This document shows, one piece after another, positions 44,574-52,280 of a stretch of 64,000 nucleotides of DNA; position 1 is the first letter of the stretch, and each line of letters starts with the position of its first letter. Below the pieces are notes generated by a model. The model was not told where the DNA came from and did not search any database. It saw nothing but the letters and a program-made list of their open reading frames with translations. A program made the position numbers and the translations under genes. The stretch covers positions 1 to 64,000 of the forward strand of contig NZ_JAJFUC010000044.1 of NCBI RefSeq assembly GCF_021372645.1, written 5' to 3'. This stretch comes from Clostridium sp. Lineage in GTDB: Bacteria > Bacillota > Clostridia > Clostridiales > Clostridiaceae.

Positions 44574-45278
44574 ATGATAATAATTAAGTTTAGAGAGAAC
44601 AAGAAACATCGAGGAGATGGGAAGTATTATATTTATGAAAGAAAATCATTTAGAGTTGATGGGAAGGTAAAGAAGAAAGATATATATTTGAAGAGTATTG
44701 ACCAAAAACAGTTTCATGCAGAAGATTGCCTTATTTATACAAGACGAGATGGAACACTATTCCATTTTGAGTTTCCAGAAGAACTAAAGGAAGAGTTGTA
44801 TAAAGCCGTAGAAAGACGAAAAGTGAAAGAACAAAATAAAATCCAAGAGAGATTAAATTGGTTATCCGATGAAGGGTTCATCACAGAGGATAATTACAAA
44901 ATATATGAAGCTGGAATAGAAGGCAAGTTATGGACTAATAAGGAAGAGTTCTACAAAGATGAATTATTCAATTCTAAAGTCGTAATGTCTAATCTAAAAT
45001 ATTTCCGTAGAGGGTGTAGAAATAAAGAAGAAGACGATATAAGACATGAAGCTATAATGGAAGAATATAGAAGAATAATAGAACAAAAACAACTAGAACA
45101 AGATATTGCCGATAAACGTATGGCTATTGATAAAGAACAAGCTTCTATCAAAGAAGAAAAAGCTAAGATTGAAGAAATGGAAGAAGGACTTGAAAGACTT
45201 ATGAAAAAGAGTGAGTTATGTGAAAGAATCGACAAAGTGATTATAATGATAGAAGAATTGGAGAAAATGTGTAAATAG
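44574..45278 (+). CDS. Coiled-coil protein of unknown function
   Basis: This 234-residue protein begins with a beta-rich basic segment (IIIKFRENKKHRGDGKYYIY, then SFRVDGKVKKKDIYLKS). A long highly charged coiled coil follows (~150-230; QLEQDIADKRMAIDKEQASIKEEKAK). No enzyme motif is present. It could be a DNA-bound structural or replication accessory factor. ATG 44574 follows GAGGAAATT. The same 25-bp initiation region (AAGAAAGACGAGG..AAATTAGAATG) recurs before the gene at 45483. Confidence 0.6.
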   Translation: MIIIKFRENKKHRGDGKYYIYERKSFRVDGKVKKKDIYLKSIDQKQFHAEDCLIYTRRDGTLFHFEFPEELKEELYKAVERRKVKEQNKIQERLNWLSDEGFITEDNYKIYEAGIEGKLWTNKEEFYKDELFNSKVVMSNLKYFRRGCRNKEEDDIRHEAIMEEYRRIIEQKQLEQDIADKRMAIDKEQASIKEEKAKIEEMEEGLERLMKKSELCERIDKVIIMIEELEKMCK

Positions 45279-45449
45279 TGTGGAGGGTACGAAAAGGTGA
45301 TTTGTCCATAATCATACCCACCACAAAAAATAATACAACTTGTGGTGGGTACATTTGTACAAGCGTATGGACATTCATACCCACCACACGAAGAAGAATA
45401 ATTGTGGAGGGTATAGAAGAGAACAAAGTTCCGAAATGTACCCTCCACA
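45279..45449 (+). repeat. Six alternating inverted copies of a 12-bp motif
   Basis: TGTGG(A/T)GGGTA(C/T) occurs at 45279, 45341 and 45403 on the + strand, and its complement at 45314, 45377 and 45438, strictly alternating. The outer pair (45279-45290 with 45438-45449) is perfectly complementary over 12 bp; the two inner pairs (45314/45341 and 45377/45403) form hairpins. TGTCCATA (45303-45310) and TATGGACA (45366-45373) form another 8-bp stem around the first inner hairpin. Together they can fold as a branched, cloverleaf-like structure in RNA or single-stranded DNA. It lies just after the coiled-coil gene and before the putative replication gene. Confidence 0.9.
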
Positions 45450-45482
45450 AAATACTAAAGAAGAAAGACGAGGGAAATTAGA

Positions 45483-45683
45483 ATGAATAAAGAAATTACT
45501 TATGAAAATAGAATAGTTAGGTCATATATAGATGCAGACAAATTAATGAAGTTGGGGTTTATATGTTTAGGGATAGAAACCAATATACAAGATAGTACCA
45601 AATTAATATTTTGGTTCAAAAATACTAGAGAATTAAACAAGGCTTTACAAGAAATCAGTAATAGCTTTAAAACTAAAGAATAG
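45483..45683 (+). CDS. Small DUF5659-like protein
   Basis: The 66-residue protein (RSYIDADKLMKLGFICLGIE, then TKLIFWFKNTRELNKALQEI) has the beta-beta-alpha pattern of the phage-associated DUF5659 group. Function unknown. ATG follows GACGAGGGAA. It lies between the inverted-motif cluster and the initiator-like gene. Confidence 0.6.
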   Translation: MNKEITYENRIVRSYIDADKLMKLGFICLGIETNIQDSTKLIFWFKNTRELNKALQEISNSFKTKE

Positions 45684-45701
45684 GATAAATGGTGAAAACG
45701 A

Positions 45702-46544
45702 ATGAGGAAACAATATAATGATAATTACAGTAGAATACCAAACAAATTATTTTACATGAAAAACGATGAAGAAGAAAGAGAAGAAGAAATAGAATATATA
45801 AAGGAAGGAACTATAATGGAAGTAGTAGGAGATAATAAAGTAATACTAATATTGCATGAATTATATTTAGGTAGCGACTTTAGATTCAAATGTTATAGAA
45901 CTATAGATAGCTTACTTGAGGATATTGGTTATAAGTTAGATAAAGATAATAGAAGAGCCGTAAAGGATATATTATTAAAACTAAGAGAAATTGGATATAT
46001 CAATTTTGAAGGAACTGAAACTTCAATCAAATCAACAACATTACTAAAAATTGATGTAAGTAAATTGAAGGAAGAAACAAAGGATAATTTCGTTGAGTTG
46101 GCTCAATGTGAGATTGACAAGATAATGGAATTAGAATGTGATTTAAGAACTAAGATGGGAATGTTAAAATTCTACTTATATCTAAAGGCTAGGGTATATA
46201 AGAGAAAACTAACAAGTGAAGATACTTATTTAGATAGAAGAGCTGATGCAAAGGCAGAAGCTACTTGGCAATCATTTGATTTTATTCACAAATGGACAGG
46301 CATCAAAGATGAACAAGCTAGTAAATATGTAGATATGTTAGTTGAATTGGATATGATAACGGTTTATAAAAGTAAATATAAGTTCAAAGAAAAAGATAAG
46401 GACTTATGGAAAGACTTCTCCAATATATATGTTATTAATAATTTACAAGCGAGTGTAGACGATATTAATGAAGAAATCAAACTTTGTGTAAAACAATATA
46501 GCCATATACTAGAAAAAAGGGGTTGTAGTATCATACACATTTAA
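45702..46544 (+). CDS. Putative replication initiator-like protein (winged helix)
   Basis: The 280-residue protein has an N-terminal wHTH-like region (VILILHELYLGSDFRFKCYR, then SLLEDIGYKLDKDNRRAVKDILLKLREIGYINF) and a second helical domain (~140-235; MGMLKFYLYLKARVYKR, FIHKWTGIKDEQASKYVDML). Two winged-helix-like domains are typical of RepA/DnaD-type plasmid and satellite initiators. The assignment is structural inference. Its position beside the six inverted motifs would make that cluster the candidate origin. Confidence 0.5.
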   Translation: MRKQYNDNYSRIPNKLFYMKNDEEEREEEIEYIKEGTIMEVVGDNKVILILHELYLGSDFRFKCYRTIDSLLEDIGYKLDKDNRRAVKDILLKLREIGYINFEGTETSIKSTTLLKIDVSKLKEETKDNFVELAQCEIDKIMELECDLRTKMGMLKFYLYLKARVYKRKLTSEDTYLDRRADAKAEATWQSFDFIHKWTGIKDEQASKYVDMLVELDMITVYKSKYKFKEKDKDLWKDFSNIYVINNLQASVDDINEEIKLCVKQYSHILEKRGCSIIHI

Positions 46545-46568
46545 AGTGAGTAATAGACTAATTCCGAT

Positions 46569-46640
46569 AGTCCCCTTTACCGAGGGGGTCTAAAAGTTGG
46601 ATATGAGAATTTAGTCCCCTCAACTGAAGGGGTCTCAGGG
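46569..46640 (+). repeat. Twin C/G-rich hairpins upstream of the terminase genes
   Basis: AGTCCCC...GGGGTCT occurs twice (46569-46591 with an extra G, and 46613-46635), starts 44 bp apart, each a 7-bp stem with one T/T mismatch. A further CAGGGGGTAC follows. GC-rich blocks like these stand out in an AT-rich element. They precede the small terminase gene by about 400 bp, so they could be the packaging start (pac or cos) recognised by TerS; this is inference. Confidence 0.6.
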
Positions 46641-46738
46641 GGTACAGTTAATAGAAGAACCTATTTTAGTAAAAGTAAAATAATCTTTGATTGCATGAAC
46701 AAGTTCACGCAAAGCTTGTTGAAGCGTTGGAGTTGAAA

Positions 46739-46769
46739 GAAGCGTTGGTAATTGCACCTTCGCTTTTTT
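46739..46769 (+). terminator. Terminator upstream of the packaging operon
   Basis: AAGCG..GGT pairs with ACC..CGCTT across a TT/TT internal loop and is followed by a T-run. It insulates the terminase operon from the upstream genes. Confidence 0.6.
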
Positions 46770-46806
46770 TATGCAATAAATTAGAAATTAAGAAGGAGTG
46801 ATTTGA

Positions 46807-47052
46807 ATGTTAAATATAGGAATAATGGTTTTAATATGTGGAATTTTACTTGAAGAAATGAGGATAGCTAATTATAAGGATAAGCTTATCCAAAGTGAGG
46901 AAAATAGAAAACGCAACAATGAATTTATGGAAATACAAGAGAGGATAATGGTTGAATCAGCTAAGTTGGGTGAAAGAATGAAGATATCAAGTGAACAAAG
47001 ACAAAGAACTTATGAAGAAATAATGGAGGTGATAGAATGTCAAGAAAAGTAG
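46807..47052 (+). CDS. Small membrane-anchored coiled-coil protein
   Basis: The 81-residue protein has a short hydrophobic N-terminus (LNIGIMVLICGILLEEM) and a highly charged helical remainder. Its last 16 bp overlap the start of the terminase small-subunit gene, so it is translationally coupled to it. No family is recognised. AGAAGGAGTG precedes the ATG. Confidence 0.6.
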   Translation: MLNIGIMVLICGILLEEMRIANYKDKLIQSEENRKRNNEFMEIQERIMVESAKLGERMKISSEQRQRTYEEIMEVIECQEK

Positions 47053-47426
47053 TTAATTTACAAGATAATGTACAGGATATTTTAGAAAATAAAAAGCTTT
47101 GGTATTTTATCAAATGGTATATAAATGGTCAAAAGCTAGAGGAATGGAAAAGTGTTCAAACTTCAATTGGAATATCTCAAACTAGTGATTGGGCTGTTAA
47201 AACATATTTTGAAAGAGAAGATGTTCAAAGAGCCATGATTGAGATTACTAAGTTAAACAAGGATTTTAATTTGGTTCAGATATATAATGCAATGTTAAAG
47301 CTTGCATTAGAAGGTGATAAGAGTGCAGCTGATTGGATTATGAAGTTTAGTGGAAGTGATTTCTTCGAAGCTAAATCATCTGCATTAGATGATTTGATTG
47401 GAGGATTGAACTTAGATGATGAATAG
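47037..47426 (+). CDS. terS: Terminase small subunit
   Basis: The 129-residue protein has an N-terminal HTH-like region (WKSVQTSIGISQTSDWAVKTYF) and a helical oligomerisation part (NLVQIYNAMLKLALEGDKSAADWIMKFSG) followed by an acidic tail. The size and the position next to terL fit a TerS, which recognises the packaging site on the element's DNA. It overlaps both neighbours (16 bp upstream; 11 bp with terL). GGAGGTGAT precedes its ATG. Confidence 0.78.
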   Translation: MSRKVVNLQDNVQDILENKKLWYFIKWYINGQKLEEWKSVQTSIGISQTSDWAVKTYFEREDVQRAMIEITKLNKDFNLVQIYNAMLKLALEGDKSAADWIMKFSGSDFFEAKSSALDDLIGGLNLDDE

Positions 47427-48981
47427 AGACGAGAAATTTATGAGGGTGTGGAATAATCCTGTATTATTTATACAAAACTTTTTAAAGATTACTGATAAGA
47501 ATGGTAAGCTAGTGCCATTTATTTTAAATCCAATGCAAAAAGATTTCATTAAGAATTTAGATAGTTACAATATAATATTAAAGGCTCGTCAGGGTGGAAT
47601 GAGCGTGGCTATATGTGGACTAGCTATTTACTATGCAGTAACTATTCCTAATTCAACTTGCATGATGTTATCTCATAATGATGAATCTACAAGGGCAATA
47701 TTCAATAAGCTTAAAGCTATTTATAATAGTTTGCCAAGTGGTATTAAACCTAAATTAGTAAAAAATAACAGAGCCGAACTGCAATTGCAAAATGGTTCTA
47801 TAATATCATGTTCAACTATGGGGCATACAGATAAATCAAGAGGTAACACCTTAAAATTATGTCATATATCTGAATTTGCATTTGTTCAATCAGATGTAGC
47901 TACAAAACAATTATTGGCTATTGAACAAGCTATTCAAGCTAATGGTCACTTAATCATAGAATCAACGGCTAATGGATTAAACCATTATAATATCTTGTAT
48001 AACAAATCTAAGAATAATGAAAACTCATATAAAGGATTCTTTTACAATTATATTGATACATCATGTATGTTCTTAGATGAATATGAGAAGTTCAAGAAGA
48101 TATTTAATAATATTAATGGTCATGAATTTGGCGAAAAGGATTTAACGGAAGAAGAAAGAGAATTATTAAAAATTGAAGGAATGACTTTAGATATTATATG
48201 TTGGAGAAGGCTCAAGATTCAAAATAGTTCAATTGACCAATTTAATCAAGAGTTTCCATTAACAGATGCAATGGCATTTATCACAAGTGGTAATAGCGTG
48301 TTTGATAATGAAAGGATAACCAATGTATTAAGTGTATTACAATTGCAAAAAGAAAAGTTTATAAAGAAAACAGATATTGAGGATTTACCAAGTATTTTAA
48401 AACAATACTATGGTAGGTCTTTTTTTATGTACCAAAAACCTAAAGTTGGGGAAAAATATTACATTGGTGTGGATAGTTCGGAGGGTGTTGGTAAAGACTC
48501 AAGTACGTGTGTTGTTCTTAACAAAGATGGTGAAGAGGTTGCAATGTTCAAGGATAACAAGATTAAACCTTATGTGTTCGCAGAGTTTGTAAATGAGTTA
48601 GGTCATTATTATAACAAGGCTCTTTTAGTTGTGGAAAAAGCTAGTGGAGGGCATAGCGTTATTGAGAGATTGAGATACACATTCAAATACATGAACATGA
48701 GTAAATACAAATCTTATGATGAATTTATGAAGGTCAGATACACAGTTGGATTTGATACTAATTCAAAAACCAAAGGTATTATAATCAACGACCTTAGAGA
48801 AATGTTTGAAACAAATCAAATATTATTACATTCGGCTGAAACATTGGAAGAAATGAAGGTGTTTGAGGTTAAAGATAACGGCTCTATGGGTGCAATGGGA
48901 GGATTCCATGATGATTTAGTTATTGCAACTGCATTAGCTTTAGCTGGTTTGAAGAGTGGTCAGAATTATAAATGGTTATAG
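47416..48981 (+). CDS. terL: Terminase large subunit
   Basis: This 521-residue motor-nuclease pumps DNA into the prohead. The ATPase domain shows KARQGGMSVAICGLA (adenine/Walker A region, ~56-70), a Walker B-like LKLCHISEFAF and the coupling motif IIESTANGL. The nuclease domain shows YYIGVDSSEGVGKDSSTC (first Asp, ~350), LVVEKASGG and GGFHDDLVIATALA (last Asp pair, ~500). All domains are intact, so the enzyme is predicted to be active. Confidence 0.93.
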   Translation: MMNRDEKFMRVWNNPVLFIQNFLKITDKNGKLVPFILNPMQKDFIKNLDSYNIILKARQGGMSVAICGLAIYYAVTIPNSTCMMLSHNDESTRAIFNKLKAIYNSLPSGIKPKLVKNNRAELQLQNGSIISCSTMGHTDKSRGNTLKLCHISEFAFVQSDVATKQLLAIEQAIQANGHLIIESTANGLNHYNILYNKSKNNENSYKGFFYNYIDTSCMFLDEYEKFKKIFNNINGHEFGEKDLTEEERELLKIEGMTLDIICWRRLKIQNSSIDQFNQEFPLTDAMAFITSGNSVFDNERITNVLSVLQLQKEKFIKKTDIEDLPSILKQYYGRSFFMYQKPKVGEKYYIGVDSSEGVGKDSSTCVVLNKDGEEVAMFKDNKIKPYVFAEFVNELGHYYNKALLVVEKASGGHSVIERLRYTFKYMNMSKYKSYDEFMKVRYTVGFDTNSKTKGIIINDLREMFETNQILLHSAETLEEMKVFEVKDNGSMGAMGGFHDDLVIATALALAGLKSGQNYKWL

Positions 48982-48990
48982 AAAATCAAA

Positions 48991-49005
48991 TCCGACAATG
49001 TCGGA
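48991..49005 (+). other. Short hairpin between terL and portal genes
   Basis: TCCGACA-T-GTCGGA-type palindrome (48991-49005, TCCGAC-AAT-GTCGGA) without T-run. It may be an mRNA processing or stability hairpin. Confidence 0.4.
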
Positions 49006-49047
49006 CTTGAAAACTCAAAAGGATAAAAAGAAAGGAATGATTTACTA

Positions 49048-50340
49048 ATGAAAAAAATAGAAGAATACATTAAAAATGAATATACAAACGATATATTTTG
49101 GTTTACAAAAGAGGTGGAAAAACCTCATAACACAACTAGAATTGCAAAGGTGAGGACTTTAAAGAATTATCTACATGGAACACATAAAGTATTAGGTAGA
49201 CAAGATACTAAGTATAAGGATAAGGAATTTAAGGTTAAGAAGTTAATACTTAATAATGCAAAGACTATATTAAATTTTCATTCAACTTATTTATTAGGGA
49301 ATAGTGTGAGTTTAACAGGTTCAGAAGCTTTAGTTAAAGAACTACAAGAAATATATAACTATGGTGGATTTAATGATATTGATTTTGAACTAATGGATAA
49401 GCTAACTAAATACGGAGATTCATATGAATATATTTATAAAGATGGAGATAGAATTACATCTAAGGTCATAGATAATAGTTGCAGTTATCCTGTTTATAAT
49501 GATTCGCTTGAATATATTGCATTCATTGAACATTGGACTAACGCAGAAAACAAGAATTATTGGAATGTCTATTATGAGGATAAAGTTCAAGAATGGAATG
49601 ATAATGGTGATACTATTACTATGACAGGAGAATATAAGAATGTTAGTGGCTTACCATTACATTATAAAGGTTTGAATGATTGGGATAGTAGATATGGCGA
49701 AGGATTACTTGAAAATATAATACCAGTTCTTGATGAAATAGAAGATATACTTTCAAAAATGGGAGATAGTATTTATACATTATCTTTAAATCCATTATTA
49801 TTAACTCAAGGACAGGCAATTGAAGGAAGTATTAGTAATGATAGTGTTGGCTTTAATGTGGCTCTGGAGAATGGAGCTGACATGAAGTATGTAACGGCTA
49901 CTATGGATTACTCTACTATTAAATATTATCTTGATACATTACAGAATGAATTGAATATTATCTCTTATATGCCTAGTATATTAGGTGGAAGTGGTAATAT
50001 AGCTAATGTTAGTGAAGTATCATTAAAGATGTTATATTCTCTTGCAGATGTTAATGCAATGATTAATGAGAAAGTAATGAGAAGAGGATTCAATGAAAGG
50101 TTTAATGTTATTAGAAAGCTTATAGGTCAAGAGACTAAGAGCGAGTATGTTAATGTTACATTTAATTATAGTAGACCTCAAAATGCAAGTGAGTTACTTG
50201 ATAACTTAAAGAAACAATTTGATATGAACGCTATTAGCTTACAATCTATCATTGAGAAGTCACCTGTATCAGACGATGTAGGTATGGAGTTAGAGAGGTT
50301 AAAGAAGAGCGAGAAGGTTGATGAACCTGATGCAGCTTAA
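49048..50340 (+). CDS. Portal protein (SPP1 gp6-like)
   Basis: The 430-residue protein forms the dodecameric ring at the head vertex. Features fitting the SPP1-type portal family are the N-terminal RTLKNYLHGTHKVLGRQD, LILNNAKTILNFHSTYLLGN, the central YEYIYKDGDRITSKVID, GEGLLENIIPVLDEIEDIL, and SVVNDS-like YMPSILGGSGNIANVSEVSL near the tunnel loop. A charged C-terminal tail ends in KKSEKVDEPDAA. It directly follows terL. GAAAGGAAT precedes the ATG. Confidence 0.9.
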   Translation: MKKIEEYIKNEYTNDIFWFTKEVEKPHNTTRIAKVRTLKNYLHGTHKVLGRQDTKYKDKEFKVKKLILNNAKTILNFHSTYLLGNSVSLTGSEALVKELQEIYNYGGFNDIDFELMDKLTKYGDSYEYIYKDGDRITSKVIDNSCSYPVYNDSLEYIAFIEHWTNAENKNYWNVYYEDKVQEWNDNGDTITMTGEYKNVSGLPLHYKGLNDWDSRYGEGLLENIIPVLDEIEDILSKMGDSIYTLSLNPLLLTQGQAIEGSISNDSVGFNVALENGADMKYVTATMDYSTIKYYLDTLQNELNIISYMPSILGGSGNIANVSEVSLKMLYSLADVNAMINEKVMRRGFNERFNVIRKLIGQETKSEYVNVTFNYSRPQNASELLDNLKKQFDMNAISLQSIIEKSPVSDDVGMELERLKKSEKVDEPDAA

Positions 50341-50362
50341 AAGGTGACGAATAGTGAGTTAG

Positions 50363-50390
50363 ATGCGACAGCGATGTCGTATTTTCTTTG
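50363..50390 (+). terminator. Terminator after the portal gene
   Basis: ATGCGACA pairs with TGTCGTAT around GCGA (one G-T pair), followed by TTTTCTTTG. A second hairpin with seven T residues at 50529-50568 backs it up. Confidence 0.6.
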
Positions 50391-51170
50391 TGATGGTGGG
50401 GGAGTGAGTAAATAGGAGTATGAGAGAGTATGATGGAGGAAGGTAATAGTTAGAAAAGACAAGGACAGAATGGTTAGTGAGGACAAGAAGATAATGGCAT
50501 ATTGAGAAGGGTAATTGTTGAAGGAGATATGTGGATAGTATAGTCTTGTTATCTACACATTTTTTTATAACAAAGTATAATTGAAATATGACCCTTTTAA
50601 AAACAAAGCGATTATCTTCATCTTTTCATCATGTTCTTGAAGTCTATCAATGATTTTGAGGGGTGGAGATACTACCAAGTATGGATAATCCAAGTTTGGT
50701 ACACAACAAGATTATAAGTATCTGTATGAAAAAGGCTATATTTCCATAATAATGTGTCATATTTGGTGTGATTTGGAGTACATTTAGGTGATTTAATGGT
50801 CATAATTGGCATTAAAATTTAGGTTTTAAGGTTCTTAGTGATGCATAATACTGCATTATGCACCGTTAAGGCTATAATGAACGCTATTTATTGATGTATA
50901 AGTATGCAAAAAGACTAACTATGTGAGAAGATAAGGGTGTTGATGTTAGAAGTGGCACTAATACTAGGATTGAAGAGGATTGGTATTCGTTTTATAAGGA
51001 TGTATTCATCATAATATTACGCAAAACAGTTCGGGAAATTTTTATTTAACGAAATTATTGTGGTATTTTATGGTATAAAGTGAATTATATACGTTAGATG
51101 TGTGTAATAATGCAATTACCCCATTTTCAGAAATAGTCGGCTTACAGAGTAAAAAACCACCCACCGAAAA
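50391..51170 (+). other. 780-bp gene-free region within the head module
   Basis: No convincing ORF is found. It holds a terminator-like hairpin (50529-50568), a perfect stem TGCATAAT-ACTGC-ATTATGCA (50842-50862), and at 51018-51050 a 33-bp stretch (TACGCAAAACAGTTCGG...) that matches 40741-40773 in the 115-bp repeat array at about 29 of 33 positions. It may hold cis-acting sites or a non-coding RNA. Confidence 0.55.
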
Positions 51171-51173
51171 AAT

Positions 51174-51202
51174 TTGAGAATACAGGAATATTATGGTACA
51201 AT
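51174..51202 (+). promoter_or_regulatory. Promoter of the late small-gene/Ig-protein unit
   Basis: TTGAGA (51174-51179), a 17-bp spacer and TACAAT (51197-51202), 33 bp upstream of the SHOCT gene. Confidence 0.65.
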
Positions 51203-51234
51203 CCAGTTACAACGAAGTTTAAGGGGGAAATGGT

Positions 51235-51663
51235 ATGAACAATAGTTCAATGATGGCACTCTATACAGGAGTAATAATATTAGTAATATGCATATCTATA
51301 TGGGTTATATGGCAAAGTAGTAAAGTAGATAAGGCAATGCCAAAGAAAGAAATTTATGATGATTTATTAAGCGAATTAAGGGAAACCCCTAATAATGCTT
51401 ATTTAAGAGAAAAGGCACTATTGGCAGGAAGAGATTATTATGGGACTCTTAGATTAGATGGACACTTAACCATTTATGATGAACAAGCTATTACTAATGA
51501 TATTAATGTAGCTGTAGGTAATGGGAATCCAATTGAGCCACATAATAATAGTAACAATGTTTATAAAGATATCGAACAATTAGCGAATTTGAAAGATAAA
51601 GGTATTTTGACGGAAGAAGAGTTTAATGAAAAGAAAAGAGTATTATTAGAAAAAATTAATTAA
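51235..51663 (+). CDS. Membrane protein with C-terminal SHOCT domain
   Basis: The 142-residue protein has one N-terminal TM helix (~9-27) and a C-terminal SHOCT motif (DIEQLANLKDKGILTEEEFNE). A basic linker follows the TM and a poly-Asn stretch separates the two parts. SHOCT domains mediate oligomerisation and often occur in phage-associated membrane proteins. It might act on superinfection or on lysis; nothing proves it. AGGGGGAAATGG precedes its ATG. Confidence 0.72.
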   Translation: MNNSSMMALYTGVIILVICISIWVIWQSSKVDKAMPKKEIYDDLLSELRETPNNAYLREKALLAGRDYYGTLRLDGHLTIYDEQAITNDINVAVGNGNPIEPHNNSNNVYKDIEQLANLKDKGILTEEEFNEKKRVLLEKIN

Positions 51664-51668
51664 CAGAT

Positions 51669-51708
51669 TAAAAAGGGATTATCTTATTTTGAGGTAGTCC
51701 TTTTTTGA
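51669..51708 (+). terminator. Terminator after the SHOCT gene
   Basis: AAAAAGG.GATTATCTT pairs with GAGGTAGTCCTTTTT and is followed by T residues. Confidence 0.75.
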
Positions 51709-51736
51709 TACTCAAAAATAGAAAGGAATGGTTTAA

Positions 51737-51901
51737 ATGAAAGATTACACAGAACTTTATAGAAAAGAATATGAAGCGAAACAAAGAGCCCAAGAAATAA
51801 TATATGGTTCAGGAAGAGATATATACAAAGAAAACGATGAACTCAAAAAAAGAATTAAAGAACTTGAAGAAGAACTTGAATCTTTAAAACAAATGAAATA
51901 G
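51737..51901 (+). CDS. Small 54-residue coiled-coil protein
   Basis: A short ORF (MKDYTELYRKEYEAKQRAQE start) encodes a charged helix ending in a heptad-repeat coiled coil (ENDELKKRIKELEEELESL). GAAAGGAATGG precedes its ATG. It is followed at once by the connector-like gene in the same direction. It could be a minor structural or regulatory peptide. Confidence 0.6.
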   Translation: MKDYTELYRKEYEAKQRAQEIIYGSGRDIYKENDELKKRIKELEEELESLKQMK

Positions 51902-51917
51902 AAAGGAAGATGCACAA

Positions 51918-52268
51918 ATGACTAATAATTTACAAAGATTAAAACTTGAATTAAACAACAAAGAATATTTCACAGACGAGGATTACACTTTATTATTAGA
52001 TGAAAATGGTTTGGTTGCAACATCTCCTTATGTGAAGAGTGATAATGAAATCAAACTATTAGAAACAGTAATATCTGTATTAGAAGCGTTATCAAATGAT
52101 GTGGATTTAATGAGAAAGATAGATTCTAAAGACTTATTATCAACTGATGAAGCTAAATCATCAATAGCCGATAGAATATATGATTTGAATAAAAGAATTA
52201 TGACATTAAAACAAAAAAAGGATGAATATATATCATCAAATATAAGACCTATATTTTTTACACGATAA
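51918..52268 (+). CDS. Head-tail connector-like phage protein
   Basis: The 116-residue all-helical protein (LQRLKLELNNKEYFTDEDYT, LLETVISVLEALSNDVDLMRKI, SIADRIYDLNKRIMTL) resembles the small connector/head-completion proteins that follow portal and capsid in siphovirus modules. The family assignment comes from pattern memory only. AAAGGAAGATG precedes the ATG; it begins 16 bp after the small coiled-coil gene. Confidence 0.6.
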   Translation: MTNNLQRLKLELNNKEYFTDEDYTLLLDENGLVATSPYVKSDNEIKLLETVISVLEALSNDVDLMRKIDSKDLLSTDEAKSSIADRIYDLNKRIMTLKQKKDEYISSNIRPIFFTR

Positions 52269-52280
52269 GGAGGTGGAAAA

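Noticed and set aside
44951..45448. 165-residue minus-strand frame in the element
   Set aside because: Ser/Ile/Leu-rich shadow of the coiled-coil gene; all other element genes read forward.
45278..45481. A 67-residue protein across the inverted-motif cluster
   Set aside because: It needs a GTG start without a ribosome binding site, and the codons simply read the inverted DNA motifs. The DNA structure explains the sequence better than coding.
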